Positions 1 to 11,260 of a stretch of 64,000 nucleotides of DNA are shown in pieces; the first letter of the stretch is position 1; each line of letters begins with the position of its first letter. Position numbers and translations under genes: made by a program. The stretch comes from Unio delphinus (Eukaryota; Mollusca; Bivalvia; Unionida; Unionidae). The DNA is taken from NCBI GenBank assembly GCA_029339505.1, contig JAQISU010000192.1, forward strand, positions 1,468,501 through 1,532,500. Direction: 5' to 3'. The notes below the pieces were generated by a model. It made no database searches. It worked only from the letters and a program-made list of their open reading frames with translations, and had not been told where the DNA came from.

Positions 1-1214
1 TATACACACACACATGTGTGTGTGCACATAGTCATCTTTGAACAGACTGAAGGGCAAAAGGGGTCGTACATAATAATTATAATAACTGATCTAGGACCTT
101 ATATGTAAATTCAGTTGCCTCCACCTCCACTTTTTACTAGCTCAAAATCAGTTTTTGGAATAAAATGTTTATTAGAAAATACTTTATAGCAAATTATATG
201 TTAAAAGATCATTCACTATCTCCCAAATCATGCCCTCACAAAGTTGTTGTTGTTGTTGGTGTAGGGTTTAATGCCATTTTTCAGCACATGATAGGCTATA
301 CATGGTGGCCAGTATTAATGGTGGAAGAAGAACCCAGGAAAACCCCCAGAAAGAACTACAGACCCATGAGAAGCTACTGGCAAGTTTTCTCACATACCCA
401 CATTTAGCAGAATCTGAGAATCAAACCCACAGATGACAGTAATCTGTAAAGAGTGAGTGCTTTAGACCCCTCGGCAACTCAGGGTCCCCTCATAAAGTTA
501 AGAACATCTTTACACAAATGTCTGCTTACCAATTCAGTAACTTCACTTAGTTGGGCTGGGTTACGTGAATTATACTAAGGCAATTTCAAGGACAAAGGGG
601 TAGTAAGACTGTCACATGGGCAATATTGTGAAATATTGTATTGTTACAGGAGGTGTATATAAGGAAGGAAGTGAGTAATAAGATTCATTCCTATGTTCTT
701 GTTGTAAGCCTGTAGATGTGTTTTATGTTGTACTTAGATACTGTTCGAGAAGAAAAACATTCATTTGGACTGTTCAGTGGAAACAGAAATTAATCATTAT
801 TAAGACTATAATAATATTCTGGAACTATTCTGAATTATTCAGAGGAATTCTGGACAATGCCATCTTGACAATGTCATAGTTCTAGGCAGATCAGTACCAT
901 TTCTGGATTTTAAATTTATACAGAACTTTTCATTCATTTGGACTTTCATAGAACTTTATCAAGATTATTTTGGATTCACATCATAGTACTGTTATTTCCT
1001 ATCACATTTTCATGTATACCTTTGATAATTAAATTATCTGTTAAGTTTTACTTCATTATGTTACTTTGTGACCAGAGTCCTTGTGACCTTGTGATCTGAA
1101 GGGCACACCTGTTCTCTTCATTCAATGTCAGGGATACGTTTGGATGCCAATTTTGTTTTCTGAGCAAAATTCTGGTGTATTTGTACAGTAAAATATTACT
1201 ATCAATCTGTCCTG
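1..1214. other. Host non-coding DNA, left edge
   Basis: Apart from the SINE copy at about 242-490 no gene was recognised. If the S28 carboxypeptidase gene on the minus strand continues here, this is part of its second intron. A short (CA/TG)n tract opens the window. Confidence 0.5.
242..490 (-). mobile_element. tRNA-derived SINE, family A
   Basis: Read on the minus strand it opens with a tRNA-like head (GGGNCCCTGAGT, a clover-arm region, then a B-box-like GGTTTGATTC) and ends in a (GTT/CAA)n tail. Related copies lie at 3522-3776, 6832-7076 and 62530-62769. All share the body motif TAGGCTATACATGG or a close variant. The head is closest in style to a tRNA with a long variable arm (Leu/Ser type), which is an inference. 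Confidence 0.7.
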
Positions 1215-1760
1215 GATCCTAGAGTAACAAAATGCTAGCAACCAAATGTCAAGTAACGAAATGCAAACAATCAACTGTCAAGTAACAAACTGCTAATAAC
1301 CAACTGTCAAGTAACAAAATGAAAACAACCAACTGTCAAGCAACAAAATGCTTATAACCTCATGTCAAGTAACGAAATGCTAATAACCAACTATCAAGTA
1401 ACAAAATGCTAGCAACCGACTGTCAAGTAACAAAATGCTAACAACCGTCAAGTAACAAATTGCTAACAGCGAACTGTCAAGTAACAAAATGCTAATAACC
1501 AGCTGTCAAGTAACAAAATGCTAGCAACCATCTGTAAAGTAACAAAATGCAAACAAACAACTGTCAAGTAACAAAATGCTAATAACCAACTGTAAAGTAA
1601 CAAAATGCTAACAACCAACTGTCAAATAACAAAATGCTAGCAACCAAATGTCACGTTACCAAATGCTAACAACCAATTGCGAAAAAACAAAATGCTAACA
1701 ACCAGCTAAATCATATCAAGTAACAAAACACTGACAACCAGCTATCAAAAAATGCTACCA
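1215..1760. repeat. Minisatellite, ~29-bp unit
   Basis: Roughly 18 degenerate tandem copies of a unit containing CAAGTAACAAAATGCTAAC followed by AACCAACTGT. Copies vary by substitutions and a few short deletions, and no unique spacers separate them. Confidence 0.85.
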
Positions 1761-1924
1761 TAACCTGTAAAAGCATGATAAAAAATATCCACTTTTCACT
1801 AAGAATTCGCAACAAACAATGTGTTTTATGTCCATACAAACATTAGCAAAGAAACTAAAATGTTAAATTTTTTTTTATAAGAAATAAATGTTATCAGTGA
1901 TCAATTTAGACAATGGTAATTAGC

Positions 1925-2097
1925 ACATACATACAAACATACATACATACATACATACATACATACATACATACATACATACATACATACATACATACAA
2001 ACATACATACATACATACATACATACATACATACATACATACATACATACATACATACATACATACATACATACATACATACATACATACATACATT
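1925..2097. repeat. (CATA)n microsatellite
   Basis: About 170 bp of ACAT/CATA tetranucleotides with two interrupting CAAA units. Apparent open frames here are only translations of the repeat. Confidence 0.95.
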
Positions 2098-2104
2098 GCA
2101 CAGC

Positions 2105-2312
2105 ACAAAACAACTACTGGTAATTAATATATATTTAACACAAAACAGACACTGGTAATTAGTACATACTTAACACAAAACAGACACTGGTAATTAGTAC
2201 ATACTTAACACAAAACAGACTCTGGTTATTAGTACATACTTAACACAAAAGAGCCAATGGTAATTAGTGTATACTTAAAACAAAACAGCCAATGGTAATT
2301 AGTACATACTTA
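2105..2312. repeat. Short tandem array, ~36-bp unit
   Basis: Five to six copies of a unit containing GGTAATTAGTACATACTTAA and CACAAAACAGACACT. The array abuts the splice donor of the host exon at 2315. Confidence 0.8.
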
Positions 2313-2314
2313 AC

Positions 2315-2491
2315 AGGGTGACTTTTCCCATAGTATCTGTGCTCTACCATGAAGCATATGGCAGAATGTTGTCTAGCATAGTCTATCCAGGCCCCTTCCA
2401 ACATCCATATTGGGTCAGCAGTTCCTTCTCCACCAATCATCAAAAAGATGGGACCGCCATCTTTGTAGAAAGTGTCATTCACAAAATATCT
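2315..2491 (-). CDS. S28 serine carboxypeptidase-like protein, exon 2 (partial gene)
   Basis: A 177-bp internal exon (59 codons, phase 0) in the same gene as the exon at 4789-5010. On the minus strand it is preceded by an acceptor ending TTTTCAG and followed by a donor GTTAAG. The translation starts RYFVND and includes [12 protein letters not shown] and [11 protein letters not shown], signature blocks of peptidase family S28 (prolylcarboxypeptidase, DPP7 and thymus-specific serine protease PRSS16). These are secreted or lysosomal enzymes that cleave after proline or related residues. The catalytic serine block and the later Asp/His lie in exons left of the window. The subfamily cannot be settled from this piece; the PRSS16-like group is the best guess. 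Confidence 0.88.
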
Positions 2492-3521
2492 CTGAAAATA
2501 TATTCAATATGAAAATGATTCATCATTCAAAACATATGCAAGTGTTTTAGACACACAAATTGGGGGAGGGGTGAGTAATGTAGTATTTTTTCTTTGTAAG
2601 TTAAGAAGGGTGAAAAACAAAACCCTTTAATGTATTCAAACATCAGCAAATAGAATGGAAAACAGAACTAATGCTGTACCCCATTCACTGATCATATGCT
2701 TTTATTTTCTCACAAAGTTTCCACCTTCCATGCTGGAGTGAGTGTTAATCATACGTAAGCAATGCAAATGAAGAACAGAAATAATACTGTACCCCATTGA
2801 TTGGACATATGCTTTGATTTTCTCACAAAGTTTACACCTTCCTTTTATTATGTGGAGAATCTTAACATAGAAGGACCTGCAAATGGAGCCCCAGCAGGTG
2901 GATCAATATTAATAACTTACCAATGTTGTTAAAGAACATCAATAGAAACCTTTGATCACTTATGAGAAATTTGATGTCAGAAAAAGTCAAATAAATTTAA
3001 ATGAAATGGACAGTTAATGACATTTATAGCCCATGATTTCATTTACAAAGTGGTTTTCATTGATATTTAATAATAACTATTTTTAATAACATTAATATTT
3101 TAAATTTATCACATTGATTTCATAAGATGTCAGTCATTTTGAAATGATAATATTAAATATTTCAATATTCTAAGCAATTATTACTCATATCTGTGAAATG
3201 TGGTCATTTTCTTGCTGTAGAAGGGATTTTACTTATTTAAAAGTGACCACTGCATGTCTTTAAAGTTTAAGCACTGATGAGACATAAATCTGTATGAATC
3301 CGTATTCAAAAATATATTAGAGATTCTTCAACATACACAACTATGACCCATTTTCTTGGAAAAGAGATCATTGTGACCTAATTCTTTGAAGAAACAAAAT
3401 ACAAGATGCAATATGGAACCTAACAAATATTTAAATACATGTATTCTAAAAGCCTATCTGAAATGTGTGTGCTTTTTAAACTTATTAACTCTCATCCCTA
3501 TGGTTGCATTACTGATTAATT

Positions 3522-3776
3522 GTTGTTGTTGTTGTTGTAGGGTTTAATGCCAATTTTAAGCACGTGATAGGCTATACATGGTGGCCAGTATTATTGGTGT
3601 AAGAAGAACCCAGGAAAACCCCCCAAAAGAACCATCAACCCATGAGAAGCTATTGGCAAGTTTTCTCACATAACTACATTAGCCGAATCTTAGACTTGAA
3701 CCCACGCAGACTGAGGTGAGATGGCAGCGATTTTTAATGGAAAGCGCTTTAGACCACTCAGCCACTCAGGGCCCCT
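3522..3776 (-). mobile_element. tRNA-derived SINE, family A (intronic)
   Basis: On the minus strand: GGGGCCCTGAGTGGCTGAGT head with A-box-like TGGCTGAGTGG and B-box-like GGGTTCAAGTC, a body with the conserved AGGCTATACATGG block (read on plus), and a (GTT)n tail on the plus-strand left side. Same family as the copies at 242, 6832 and 62530. Confidence 0.8.
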
Positions 3777-4683
3777 GCATTACTGATTAATAATCTTTGC
3801 TGATTTTTACTCAACTCTGTTAAACTTTCATACAAAATTGTCTGATCCTTCCCAACTAAGTATAGATTGAGTTTAAGTTACAAGAAGATGAATGTGTGAC
3901 CTTTCACCTCTTTCCTCCCTCTGGTAATTGCAACCAAAATTATTTATGTCATCTTCTATGGAACTTGCATATCCTCATGTTTTTACCCCACCCCTTCCAC
4001 ACACACACACATTGATATTAAAAATGAAGAGCATCAAGGATATTACAAATGCACAAAACTTAAGTCATTCATTTTTTGGGTTATCATTTCTATCCTGGCT
4101 GTTGCCAAGTAGTCCCTAATACTGTCAACTTCTTGGCATTTCAAATCAAATGAAAGCTCTCGATGTAAACATGCAATGCATCTTTTTCTGGTTTCTAGAA
4201 TAACCCATTAAAAAAAATAGATAACCCATTTAAGAAAAACACTTTCATTAGCATCAATATTTGTGGTGTCAATATTTTATATTTCTAAAACAAATTGGAC
4301 AAATAGAATGGAGGTACTCTAAGACTGTGTTTAAAGAGAAGTAACTCCCAAATTTACCGAATTATTGAGATTTTTAAAAAAACCAGTGAAATATATTACA
4401 TTTGTTGCTTGAAAGCATTGGCTAACTCATGCAAATATGACAGAACATGTCACTAACTAAATTTACGTTTGATTCGAATGCCAACAAGTTGACAGTGTTT
4501 GGGTCCCATTGGCAACAGTCAGGTTAGAACTTATAAATCAATGAATGAAATTAAATGACATTGTTTTCTGTACTTTTAATATCCTCGAAGCCTTTTATTC
4601 TTATGAACGGACGTATTGGACAGAAAGAGCGAATTAACTTTTACACAGCTCTCAGATCACAAAAAGATGCATGTATTCCAAGT

Positions 4684-4685
<2 letters not shown>

Positions 4686-4779
<94 letters not shown>
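4686..4779. repeat. (TA)n microsatellite
   Basis: About 94 bp of uninterrupted TA directly inside intron 1, adjoining the splice donor of exon 1. Confidence 0.97.
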
Positions 4780-4782
<3 letters not shown>

Positions 4783-4788
4783 CTGTAC

Positions 4789-5010
4789 CTGGCTCCATGT
4801 CCTTACGTCAGCCCCGTTAAAGTGGTCTAATCGTTGCTGATTGAACCACATTTCTGACGGCAAATTTCCACGATATTTTGTTTTCGGAGCCCCAAGCATA
4901 CCTCCCTTTGGTCTGCCTCGAAGATTTCGCGGTATCCAGGCTTGGGTCAAAGCTATGACAGAAATTATTAGAAGGAAATTTTGAAAACATCTAACCGGTG
5001 CAGCTGCCAT
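4789..5010 (-). CDS. S28 serine carboxypeptidase-like protein, exon 1 (start of gene)
   Basis: First coding exon, 222 bp, exactly 74 codons, ending in phase 0 at a CAG|GTACAGTA donor. The start ATG at 5010 opens a basic-then-hydrophobic N terminus (signal peptide, roughly residues 1-25, hydrophobic stretch [14 protein letters not shown]), so the product is secretory or lysosomal. The end of the exon has [12 protein letters not shown], the characteristic S28 block just after the propeptide. Joining to the exon at 2315-2491 keeps frame and reading (...TWSQ then RYFVND...). The gene runs leftward out of the window. Bases just upstream of 5010 would be the promoter and 5' UTR; no TATA box was evident. 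Confidence 0.9.
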
Positions 5011-5280
5011 TTTGTTTGTCGCTACGTATCATATGGCTTTCACATGACAAGTCACATGAGAATCAGAGATCCACCATATAACAAATGACTCCTGCAAGCT
5101 CATATGACTCTCTAAATGGCAAGGCGTTAAAGGCAAATATCGGTATCATCATTGTGTGCGATAAAAATATATTAAAAAATGCAATTTATTTTCTAACAGT
5201 AGAAATGATATACTATGTAATTTATAATATTAGAAGAAAAAAAATAAATGATAGGAAATGAAGTTCTATTTTTTAAAAGA

Positions 5281-5317
<37 letters not shown>

Positions 5318-6118
5318 CAAAAACAACAACAACAACAATACAACTTTGTATATGGCATACTATTCAGAAAATGAAATGTCTTCATATAAATGTTTCTACG
5401 TTTTGAGTTTCTAACTTCAAGGGGGCTGGGCGGAGATCGTTTAAAACTTCTTACATTGCTTGCATGTGGATTCAGTCACAAAATCAACCGTTGATGGTTT
5501 TCGATACGAGTACTGTCAGCGTGTAGATATTCAATAGTGCCGGTTTTAGCAGATCACGTGCTCACCATACATGTTCATCATCAATAAAAGAAAACTGGTA
5601 ATAAAGTATATGTTAATAAATAAATATAAATGTTTTGTTTCTTTATCTAAAAAAAAAACTATATAAAACAGCTAGCGTGTAATACATTTCTACTTGATGA
5701 TGTCAAGACATTGTCTTTACCTCATTAAAAAGTGAATGCATGGTTAAAAGTGCAGGGAATTCAGAATTTATGTTTCCCATGACAGTCTTTTAAAAGAAAA
5801 CTTCACGAAATATGCAAATATATACTTAATTTACAGAAATAATACTATATGCGTTTGTGGATTTTGAATTTTTTTTTTTTAATTATTTAGACTTGTTCAC
5901 AATTCTTTTCAACATTTCATGTATGTTTATTCCCACTGCCCATACCACCTAAAAAATAACCAAGTGGAAATTAGAAATCTGCGGCACAAACTTATAATGG
6001 GTATTTGAAAGTTTCGCAATATTTTGTTATAACCTTTTTTGTTTCTGCGAATCTATCGATAATGTTAACATCGATCAATATGAAAATACTTAAAATAATC
6101 TACAGCTACTCATCATCA
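5011..6118. other. Non-coding region upstream of the S28 gene
   Basis: AT-rich DNA with an (AAT)n tract and a (CAA)n tract between about 5280 and 5335. It presumably includes the promoter of the minus-strand carboxypeptidase gene near 5011-5150. No further gene was recognised. Confidence 0.5.
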
Positions 6119-6395
6119 GGCCAATTTGGTTTGAGCGTCCGCCTCCGATACGGGACGTCGTGGTTTCGATCCTCAGTCGAGTCATACCAAAGACTAACAT
6201 GAAAAAAATGTACCAACAGCTGCCTCGCTTGGTGCTCAGAATTGGGAGATTATTGTTTGGAATGGTGGTCTTGTGTCAGGATATGGTGGCTGGGTAGGAC
6301 ATCATATTATATGTCTGCGGAATGATGCCCCAGTTCTAATCACTATAAACTGCCACACTGCAGACATCGTAGTGATATGACTGATTTTTTTTAAT
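6119..6395 (+). mobile_element. tRNA-derived SINE, family B
   Basis: Head with B-box-like GTGGTTTCGATCCTC, then GAGTCATACCAAAGACTAAC, a body block TGTCAGGATA...GGACATCAT, and an end block CTGCAGACATCGTAGTGATA running into a T/A-rich tail. Related copies lie at 9577, 37246, 42040, 52700, 56505 and 56801. Confidence 0.8.
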
Positions 6396-6831
6396 TAAAA
6401 AAAGTACGTTAAAAATCCAAATCACACCCACCCACCCCCACCCCACACACACACACCCACCCCAGACATCTGTGGATACATGTATGTGACGTGACATATG
6501 TAAATGACTGTCACGTAAAGGTGTATGAGAAATATATAATCTTTGCTTGGGGTTTGGACCGAGACAAGGAAATCCCAGTCAAGGGAGTGCCATTATTTGT
6601 CTCCCCCAACGAGGCTTGTCCGGGTGGGGAGAGGGATAATGTAATCCACGCGACTGGGATTTCCTTGTCTCGGTTCAAACCCCAACGTAGATTATTTTTC
6701 TCACCCAATATTTTCCTTTAAAGAAAAGGAACTCTTCACAAGTGTTTACGTACAATTGGTTTACATGCGATGCATGAATACAACTATGTTAATGAGGGGT
6801 GTGGCGTGACCGCTGCAATTGAAGTACACAT

Positions 6832-7076
6832 TTTTTTTATTTTAATGGTTTAACGCCATTTTTCAACACAATATAGGCTATACATGGCCAGAATCAGTGG
6901 TGGAGGAAGAACCCGGAAAACCCGGGAAAGAACCACCGACCCACGAGAAACTACTGGCAAGCTTTCTCACTTAACTACATTAGCCGAATCTTAGACTCGA
7001 ACCCACGCAGACAGAGGTGAGATGGCAGTGATTCGTAACGGATAGCGCTTTAGACCACTCGGCCACTCGGGGCCCC
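6832..7076 (-). mobile_element. tRNA-derived SINE, family A
   Basis: Ends on the plus strand with GGCCACTCGGGGCCCC, the reverse of the tRNA-like head. It interrupts copy A between the CTGCAATTGAAGTACACA block and the GTATACAGTTTATACGCG block, which are adjacent in copy B near 50815. Confidence 0.85.
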
Positions 7077-7772
7077 AAGTATACAGTTTATACGCGTAAG
7101 CAAACAAAAATATCAACATAAAACGTCGCATAGTAAGGAGGTGTTATCATATTTAATATATTAATGTTGTATGAAATTGACAATAAATACTTAATATTTA
7201 TTACAAGAAACTGTTTCACTTCATCAGTTCCAATTTTGATGAAAATTACCCCCACCCTGTATAAAAGACCCTCCAAAGATATACCCTACCTGATAACCGT
7301 ATGCTAAACTTTTAAGTTCACGGATTCTTTGAGAGAAAACAAATTCTGTCTTGGAAATATGGCAAGTGCTGCAGTGAAATTTGCTTATGGATTAGTGTGT
7401 TGATGGATAAATGATTCCTTCTGGCTGGTAAGTACATTATTTGTCAATAAATATTGCAGGTATATTTTTGATTCAGCTAGTGCACAGTTGAGATGCTTAA
7501 CAACATTATAATAAAGCATGTTTGACATAACACATTTCTGTCTGTTACTAAGTTTTCCGTATTTCTTAAGAGAGTTGGGAGGCTACGAAGTGTATAGGTC
7601 CTCAGTCTTTCTGTTTTCTGTCATAGTTCATTTCACACAGCATTGAGAATTTTATCCTATCTGTATCACAAGTCACTTTTCAAGTTAGCGTCCTTAAATG
7701 TAGCTAACAGTATATAATTTTTTTCCCACGAAGTGTTTACAACCATTTGGTTTGCTTGAGGTACATTTAATG

Positions 7773-8243
7773 TAGGGCATAACCGATTAGCATTTTTCTA
7801 CCGATTTCCGATTCCGGATTTTGGGCATGAAATTTTTCCGATTCCGGATACGATTCAAATAATCGGAAATGCTAAATCCGTATTTTATTTCTAAAAAATT
7901 TCATCTTCCGTTTCCGGGTTTCTGGTATCTGGTTTTGCCGTGTCTAGCATATTACTTAGTACTTTACCAAATCCGGCTTCATTTCCGGTTTTCACCCTCC
8001 AGTTCAAATAGATTGTCTCACAGCGTGGTTCTGTTGACCATATTGGACTTTTCTGCCTTCTTATTTAACTTTATTAACGCACTATCGAATGACACGCAGT
8101 GTTAGACACTGTGCTATAGAAATTCAACTTTATTATTTTTATTATCCGAATTGGTCGTTCCTGCCTTGTCCGTCTCCGATTAATCGGAAGTTCATACTAT
8201 CCGGTGGAATCCGATTCCCGGATCAAAAGTCGGTTATGCCCTA
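7773..8243. mobile_element. hAT-type MITE with 8-bp target duplication
   Basis: A 471-bp insertion whose ends are TAGGGCATAACCGA and its inverse TCGGTTATGCCCTA. It is flanked by perfect 8-bp direct repeats ATTTAATG (7765-7772 and 8244-8251). TAGGG-type termini and an 8-bp duplication are standard hAT features. The interior is rich in subterminal CCGATTCCGGA-like repeats and has no transposase, so it is non-autonomous. Copy B at about 51550 has no insertion here, an empty-site confirmation. Confidence 0.93.
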
Positions 8244-8599
8244 ATTTAATGACACTGACCTGAAAAAAATATGCTGAGCTAGGGCTGCAGATTGGATACA
8301 ATTGACAATGCTGTGTGGAACGCACTATCATATTACCAAAAAGCTCGACATATTTTTGTATGGTGTGTTCTCAAAGATGGATTGGCCTTAAGTTACTATA
8401 TTTGTTGTTGTTATTGTTTGATTTTAGAACAACTGTGTCAGGAACAGCAGCAAAAAAAAACAACAAGGGTTTCATTTTTTTTAAAAGTGGCTGATGTGAA
8501 AGATGCACTTGACTAAGATGCCCAAGACACATTGTGAGATACCGTTTTGATCACATGGTTTAATTCTGTTTTTCTTTTATTTAAAAATTAGTTGAAGCT

Positions 8600-8815
8600 C
8601 TGTAACGTTTATGAAAGATGTTGGCTGATCATATCTAGACTCGGATTGAAATCGCCCAACAGCTACTAGAAAAATATGAAAATTGTGACCAGAAACGTTT
8701 GACAGAGATTGTTCCAAGTGATGAAGCGTGTATTTGCTTTTTGCACCGACTCAACAACATAAATTTTGGATCAGGAAAAAAATTGAAATGTATCCTGAGC
8801 GAAGTAAGTGGCGAG
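8600..8815 (+). pseudogene. Mariner-type transposase fragment
   Basis: A frame across about 8639-8806 reads RIEIAQQLLEKYENCDQ, then KRLTEIVPSDEACICF. This resembles the central region of mariner transposases before and around the first catalytic aspartate (usually within a GDE motif, here SDE). Flanking codons are degraded, and no start, terminal repeats or second half are visible. A dead fossil. Confidence 0.7.
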
Positions 8816-9084
8816 TACTCGCCTAACTCACAAAAATTGAATAGAAATTTCTGTTTATTCTGAATTCAACGTAAGTATGTGGTGTCAATCTAAAAGTTGC
8901 TGAAACTATAGATCATCCATGTCTACACCAGAACACCAATCATTCTCAGTGTATCAGCTGATATAAACATTATTCATTGTTGTTTCAGCATTCAATAATC
9001 ATTTCTTAGATCATTCCTTCCATATTGAAGACGATTCAACTTATGTCCGAATAAATTCTTCATGAAGTCCTTCAAAATTACATC

Positions 9085-9311
9085 AAGTCACATATCCATT
9101 GGTTAAGTACATCAAGTCACATATCCATTGGCTAAGTACATCAAGTCACGCATTCATTGGCTAAGTACATCAAGTCACGCATTCATTGGCTAAGTACATC
9201 AAGTCACATATCCATTGGCTAAGTACATCAAGTCACATATCCATTGGCTAAGTACATCAAGTCACATATCCATTGGCTAAGTACATCAAGTCACGCATTC
9301 ATTGGCTAAGT
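9085..9311. repeat. Minisatellite, ~29-bp unit
   Basis: Eight tandem copies of a unit containing TACATCAAGTCACATATCC and ATTGGCTAAG, in two variants (CATATCC and CGCATTC). Copies are nearly identical, suggesting recent expansion. Confidence 0.92.
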
Positions 9312-9576
9312 AAATAAGAAAGGAAAGACCTGTCTGATCATTTAGTTTCAGTCATGCAAGGTGAGATCGAAGGTGACTCGGGCGAGGAAAGCTCTAAAGG
9401 GAGACTCTGAGAAGTTAATTTTTGGTAAAGGATCTGACCCCAAGTACCATTCAACCTGGTGAAAATATTTAGGAAATATAATTTGGCCCCCCCAAAAAAT
9501 CGAATCCGACTGGGATCTTTTATGGAAAGATTTCTGCAGAAACGGGCGCTGCTGAGGGCGAGTGTGAATGAGATTT

Positions 9577-9876
9577 TTTACGTAGCTTTTTAACAATTTT
9601 TCAGTCATATCGCTACGATGTCTGCAGTGTGGCAGTTTATGGTGATGTCTAGCACTGGGGCATCATGTCGCAGACATGTAGCATAATGTCCCTCCCAGTC
9701 ACATTATCCTGACACCCGGCTGACCAGTCCTAACACTAACCTCTTAATGCTGAATACAAAGCGAGGCAGCCGTTAGTTCCATTTTAGTAAGTCTTTGGTA
9801 TGACTCGTCCAGGGCTGGAACCCACGACCTCCCGCTTCCGAGGCTGACGCTCTAACCACTAGGCCACCTTAGCGGT
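9577..9876 (-). mobile_element. tRNA-derived SINE, family B
   Basis: Minus-strand copy. Its right side carries GGCTGGAACCCACGACCTCCC and CTAACCACTAGGCCACC, the inverse of the tRNA B and A boxes. Its left end has ACGTAGCTTTTTAACAATTTT, the inverse of the family 3' end. Confidence 0.85.
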
Positions 9877-11130
9877 GCTGCAGAGGGCCAAGAGACCACG
9901 GAGAGTAGTTGAAAAATAAACAGTATTCAGTGTAGATACTGAGCCTGGCCCATGACAGGATCAAGCCGAATTTAGTGATTTTTTTCAAGATTGTTTTCTT
10001 TGGAAATACATTTTTTTTTTGGCCCATTGTCTATTTATTGCTAATTAGAATGCAACATTATAATTCTGTTACTCTTGATATTTAGTTTATTTGTTTGTAC
10101 CTTAAACTTGCCAATCGTGACCTCTAGGACATACATTGGTTAGATTAGAGATGTTTTTACACTGCTTTCTTTGCATGCTTTCTATTTATCAGTTTGTTTG
10201 CTTTATAAATTATGTTTCTAGTTCAACTTTCTTTCGCATAAATATCTTCATAAAACCAGTTGCTAGTTCATTAAGACCAATATCAAACCTTAAACACACT
10301 AGTTATCGGATGTTAGGATTCTGGAGTCGTTCTTGCTTAACCCAACCCTTTGATCTATTATACCTCTCACTTAATGTTTGGAGTATTATTTGCCATATGA
10401 CGAATATCGGACTATTCATCAATCAAGTCAGACTCATCATATAAAATAATGACGAGCTTTTATTTGCGAATATTCTTTTGATTATGGGTCTCAAGTCACC
10501 ACAGACTGATTAGAAACTCGTGTAGACAGTTTGATTATACAAATTTACATTAGGTACAAACTCTTAACCCTCAAATCATTCCAAGATGATCGTTGGATGA
10601 TTGCATTACCCAGTCCGATGCGACTGGCCCAATCGCTTGGGCGGTGTTATGATCTATTTAACCAGCAAGTTAATGTTTAGTTGCAACTCTTAGATAAAAC
10701 TAGAGAGGTTTATTGATAGAATTCTTTACACAGTGTATTAAATATTTGTTATGTGTACTTAAAGACCACCGTCATCAGTAGCCATTCTTTAAATAATAAC
10801 ATTGAGCGTGCTCTGTATCTCTCTAAAAATATTACTTTACTCGGGGATCCAAATTTTGGTTTAATCAATTAATAAATTACCCTACCAGTATCAATGTCAT
10901 TTGGCAGACTTTACTAGACATTGGCATAGAATCTTGTACAGCGGACGTGTGGCGTTCGGGTAAAATTCCTGCTGAACTTGACCAATGAGCTATATTTCTG
11001 ATTATTAAAAGCATATTTAAGTTTTATTCAAGCTGCTAAAGAGAGGTCCGGTTATATAACAAAGCAAATTTTAACAAATTAATTGATATCATCTAAAATA
11101 CAAACTGGGAAAGTATATCCAACGTTGTTA
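9877..11130. other. Host non-coding DNA
   Basis: AT-rich sequence with no recognisable gene. Short open frames here lack domain features and composition typical of coding DNA. Confidence 0.5.
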
Positions 11131-11260
11131 TCACATTAATGAAAGTACATGTATAGCCAACGTTCTTATCACATTAATGAAAGTATAGCCAACGTTCTTA
11201 TCACGGTAATGAAAGTATAGCCAACGTTCTTATCACATAAATGAAAGTATAGCCAACGTT
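11131..11260. repeat. 32-bp host satellite, left half
   Basis: About four copies of a unit containing ATGAAAGTATAGCCAACGTT and CTTATCACA. The same unit resumes at 33560 right of the Polinton, so the element landed inside this array. The last six bases, AACGTT (11255-11260), are the left target-site duplication. Confidence 0.93.

Larger units (their letters stand above)
2492..4788 (-). other. Intron 1 of the S28 carboxypeptidase gene
   Basis: The first intron, 2,297 bp, with GT donor at 4788 and AG acceptor at 2492. It contains a family A SINE (3522-3776), a short CA run near 4000 and a (TA)n tract beginning about 10 nt from the splice donor. No other coding sequence was seen. Confidence 0.8.
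6527..8520 (+). repeat. Dispersed repeat, copy A, opening with a foldback
   Basis: This block is collinear with 50527-51870. Both begin with an imperfect inverted repeat (arms 6547-6580 and 6652-6685 here, starting TTGGGGTTTGG) followed by about 1.2 kb of shared sequence, for example ACATAAAACGTCGCATAGTAA and GTTCACGGATTCTTTGA. Copy A is longer because a SINE (6832-7076) and a hAT MITE (7773-8243) inserted into it after the copies diverged. No long open frame is present. It could be a non-autonomous transposon or an old segmental duplicate. Confidence 0.8.

Noticed and set aside
1215..1760. CRISPR-like periodic repeats (also 9085, 39258, 45562, 54725)
   Set aside because: No unique spacers of constant length between conserved repeats, no cas genes, and the host is a eukaryote.
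1901..2158. Open frames of Cys-Met-Tyr-Val or His-Thr-Tyr-Ile repeats on both strands
   Set aside because: Pure translation of the (CATA)n microsatellite; all frames lack stops by chance.
6119..6200. tRNA gene suggested by B-box-like sequence (also 52740, 56810)
   Set aside because: Part of repeated SINE copies with a shared body and tail; cloverleaf incomplete.
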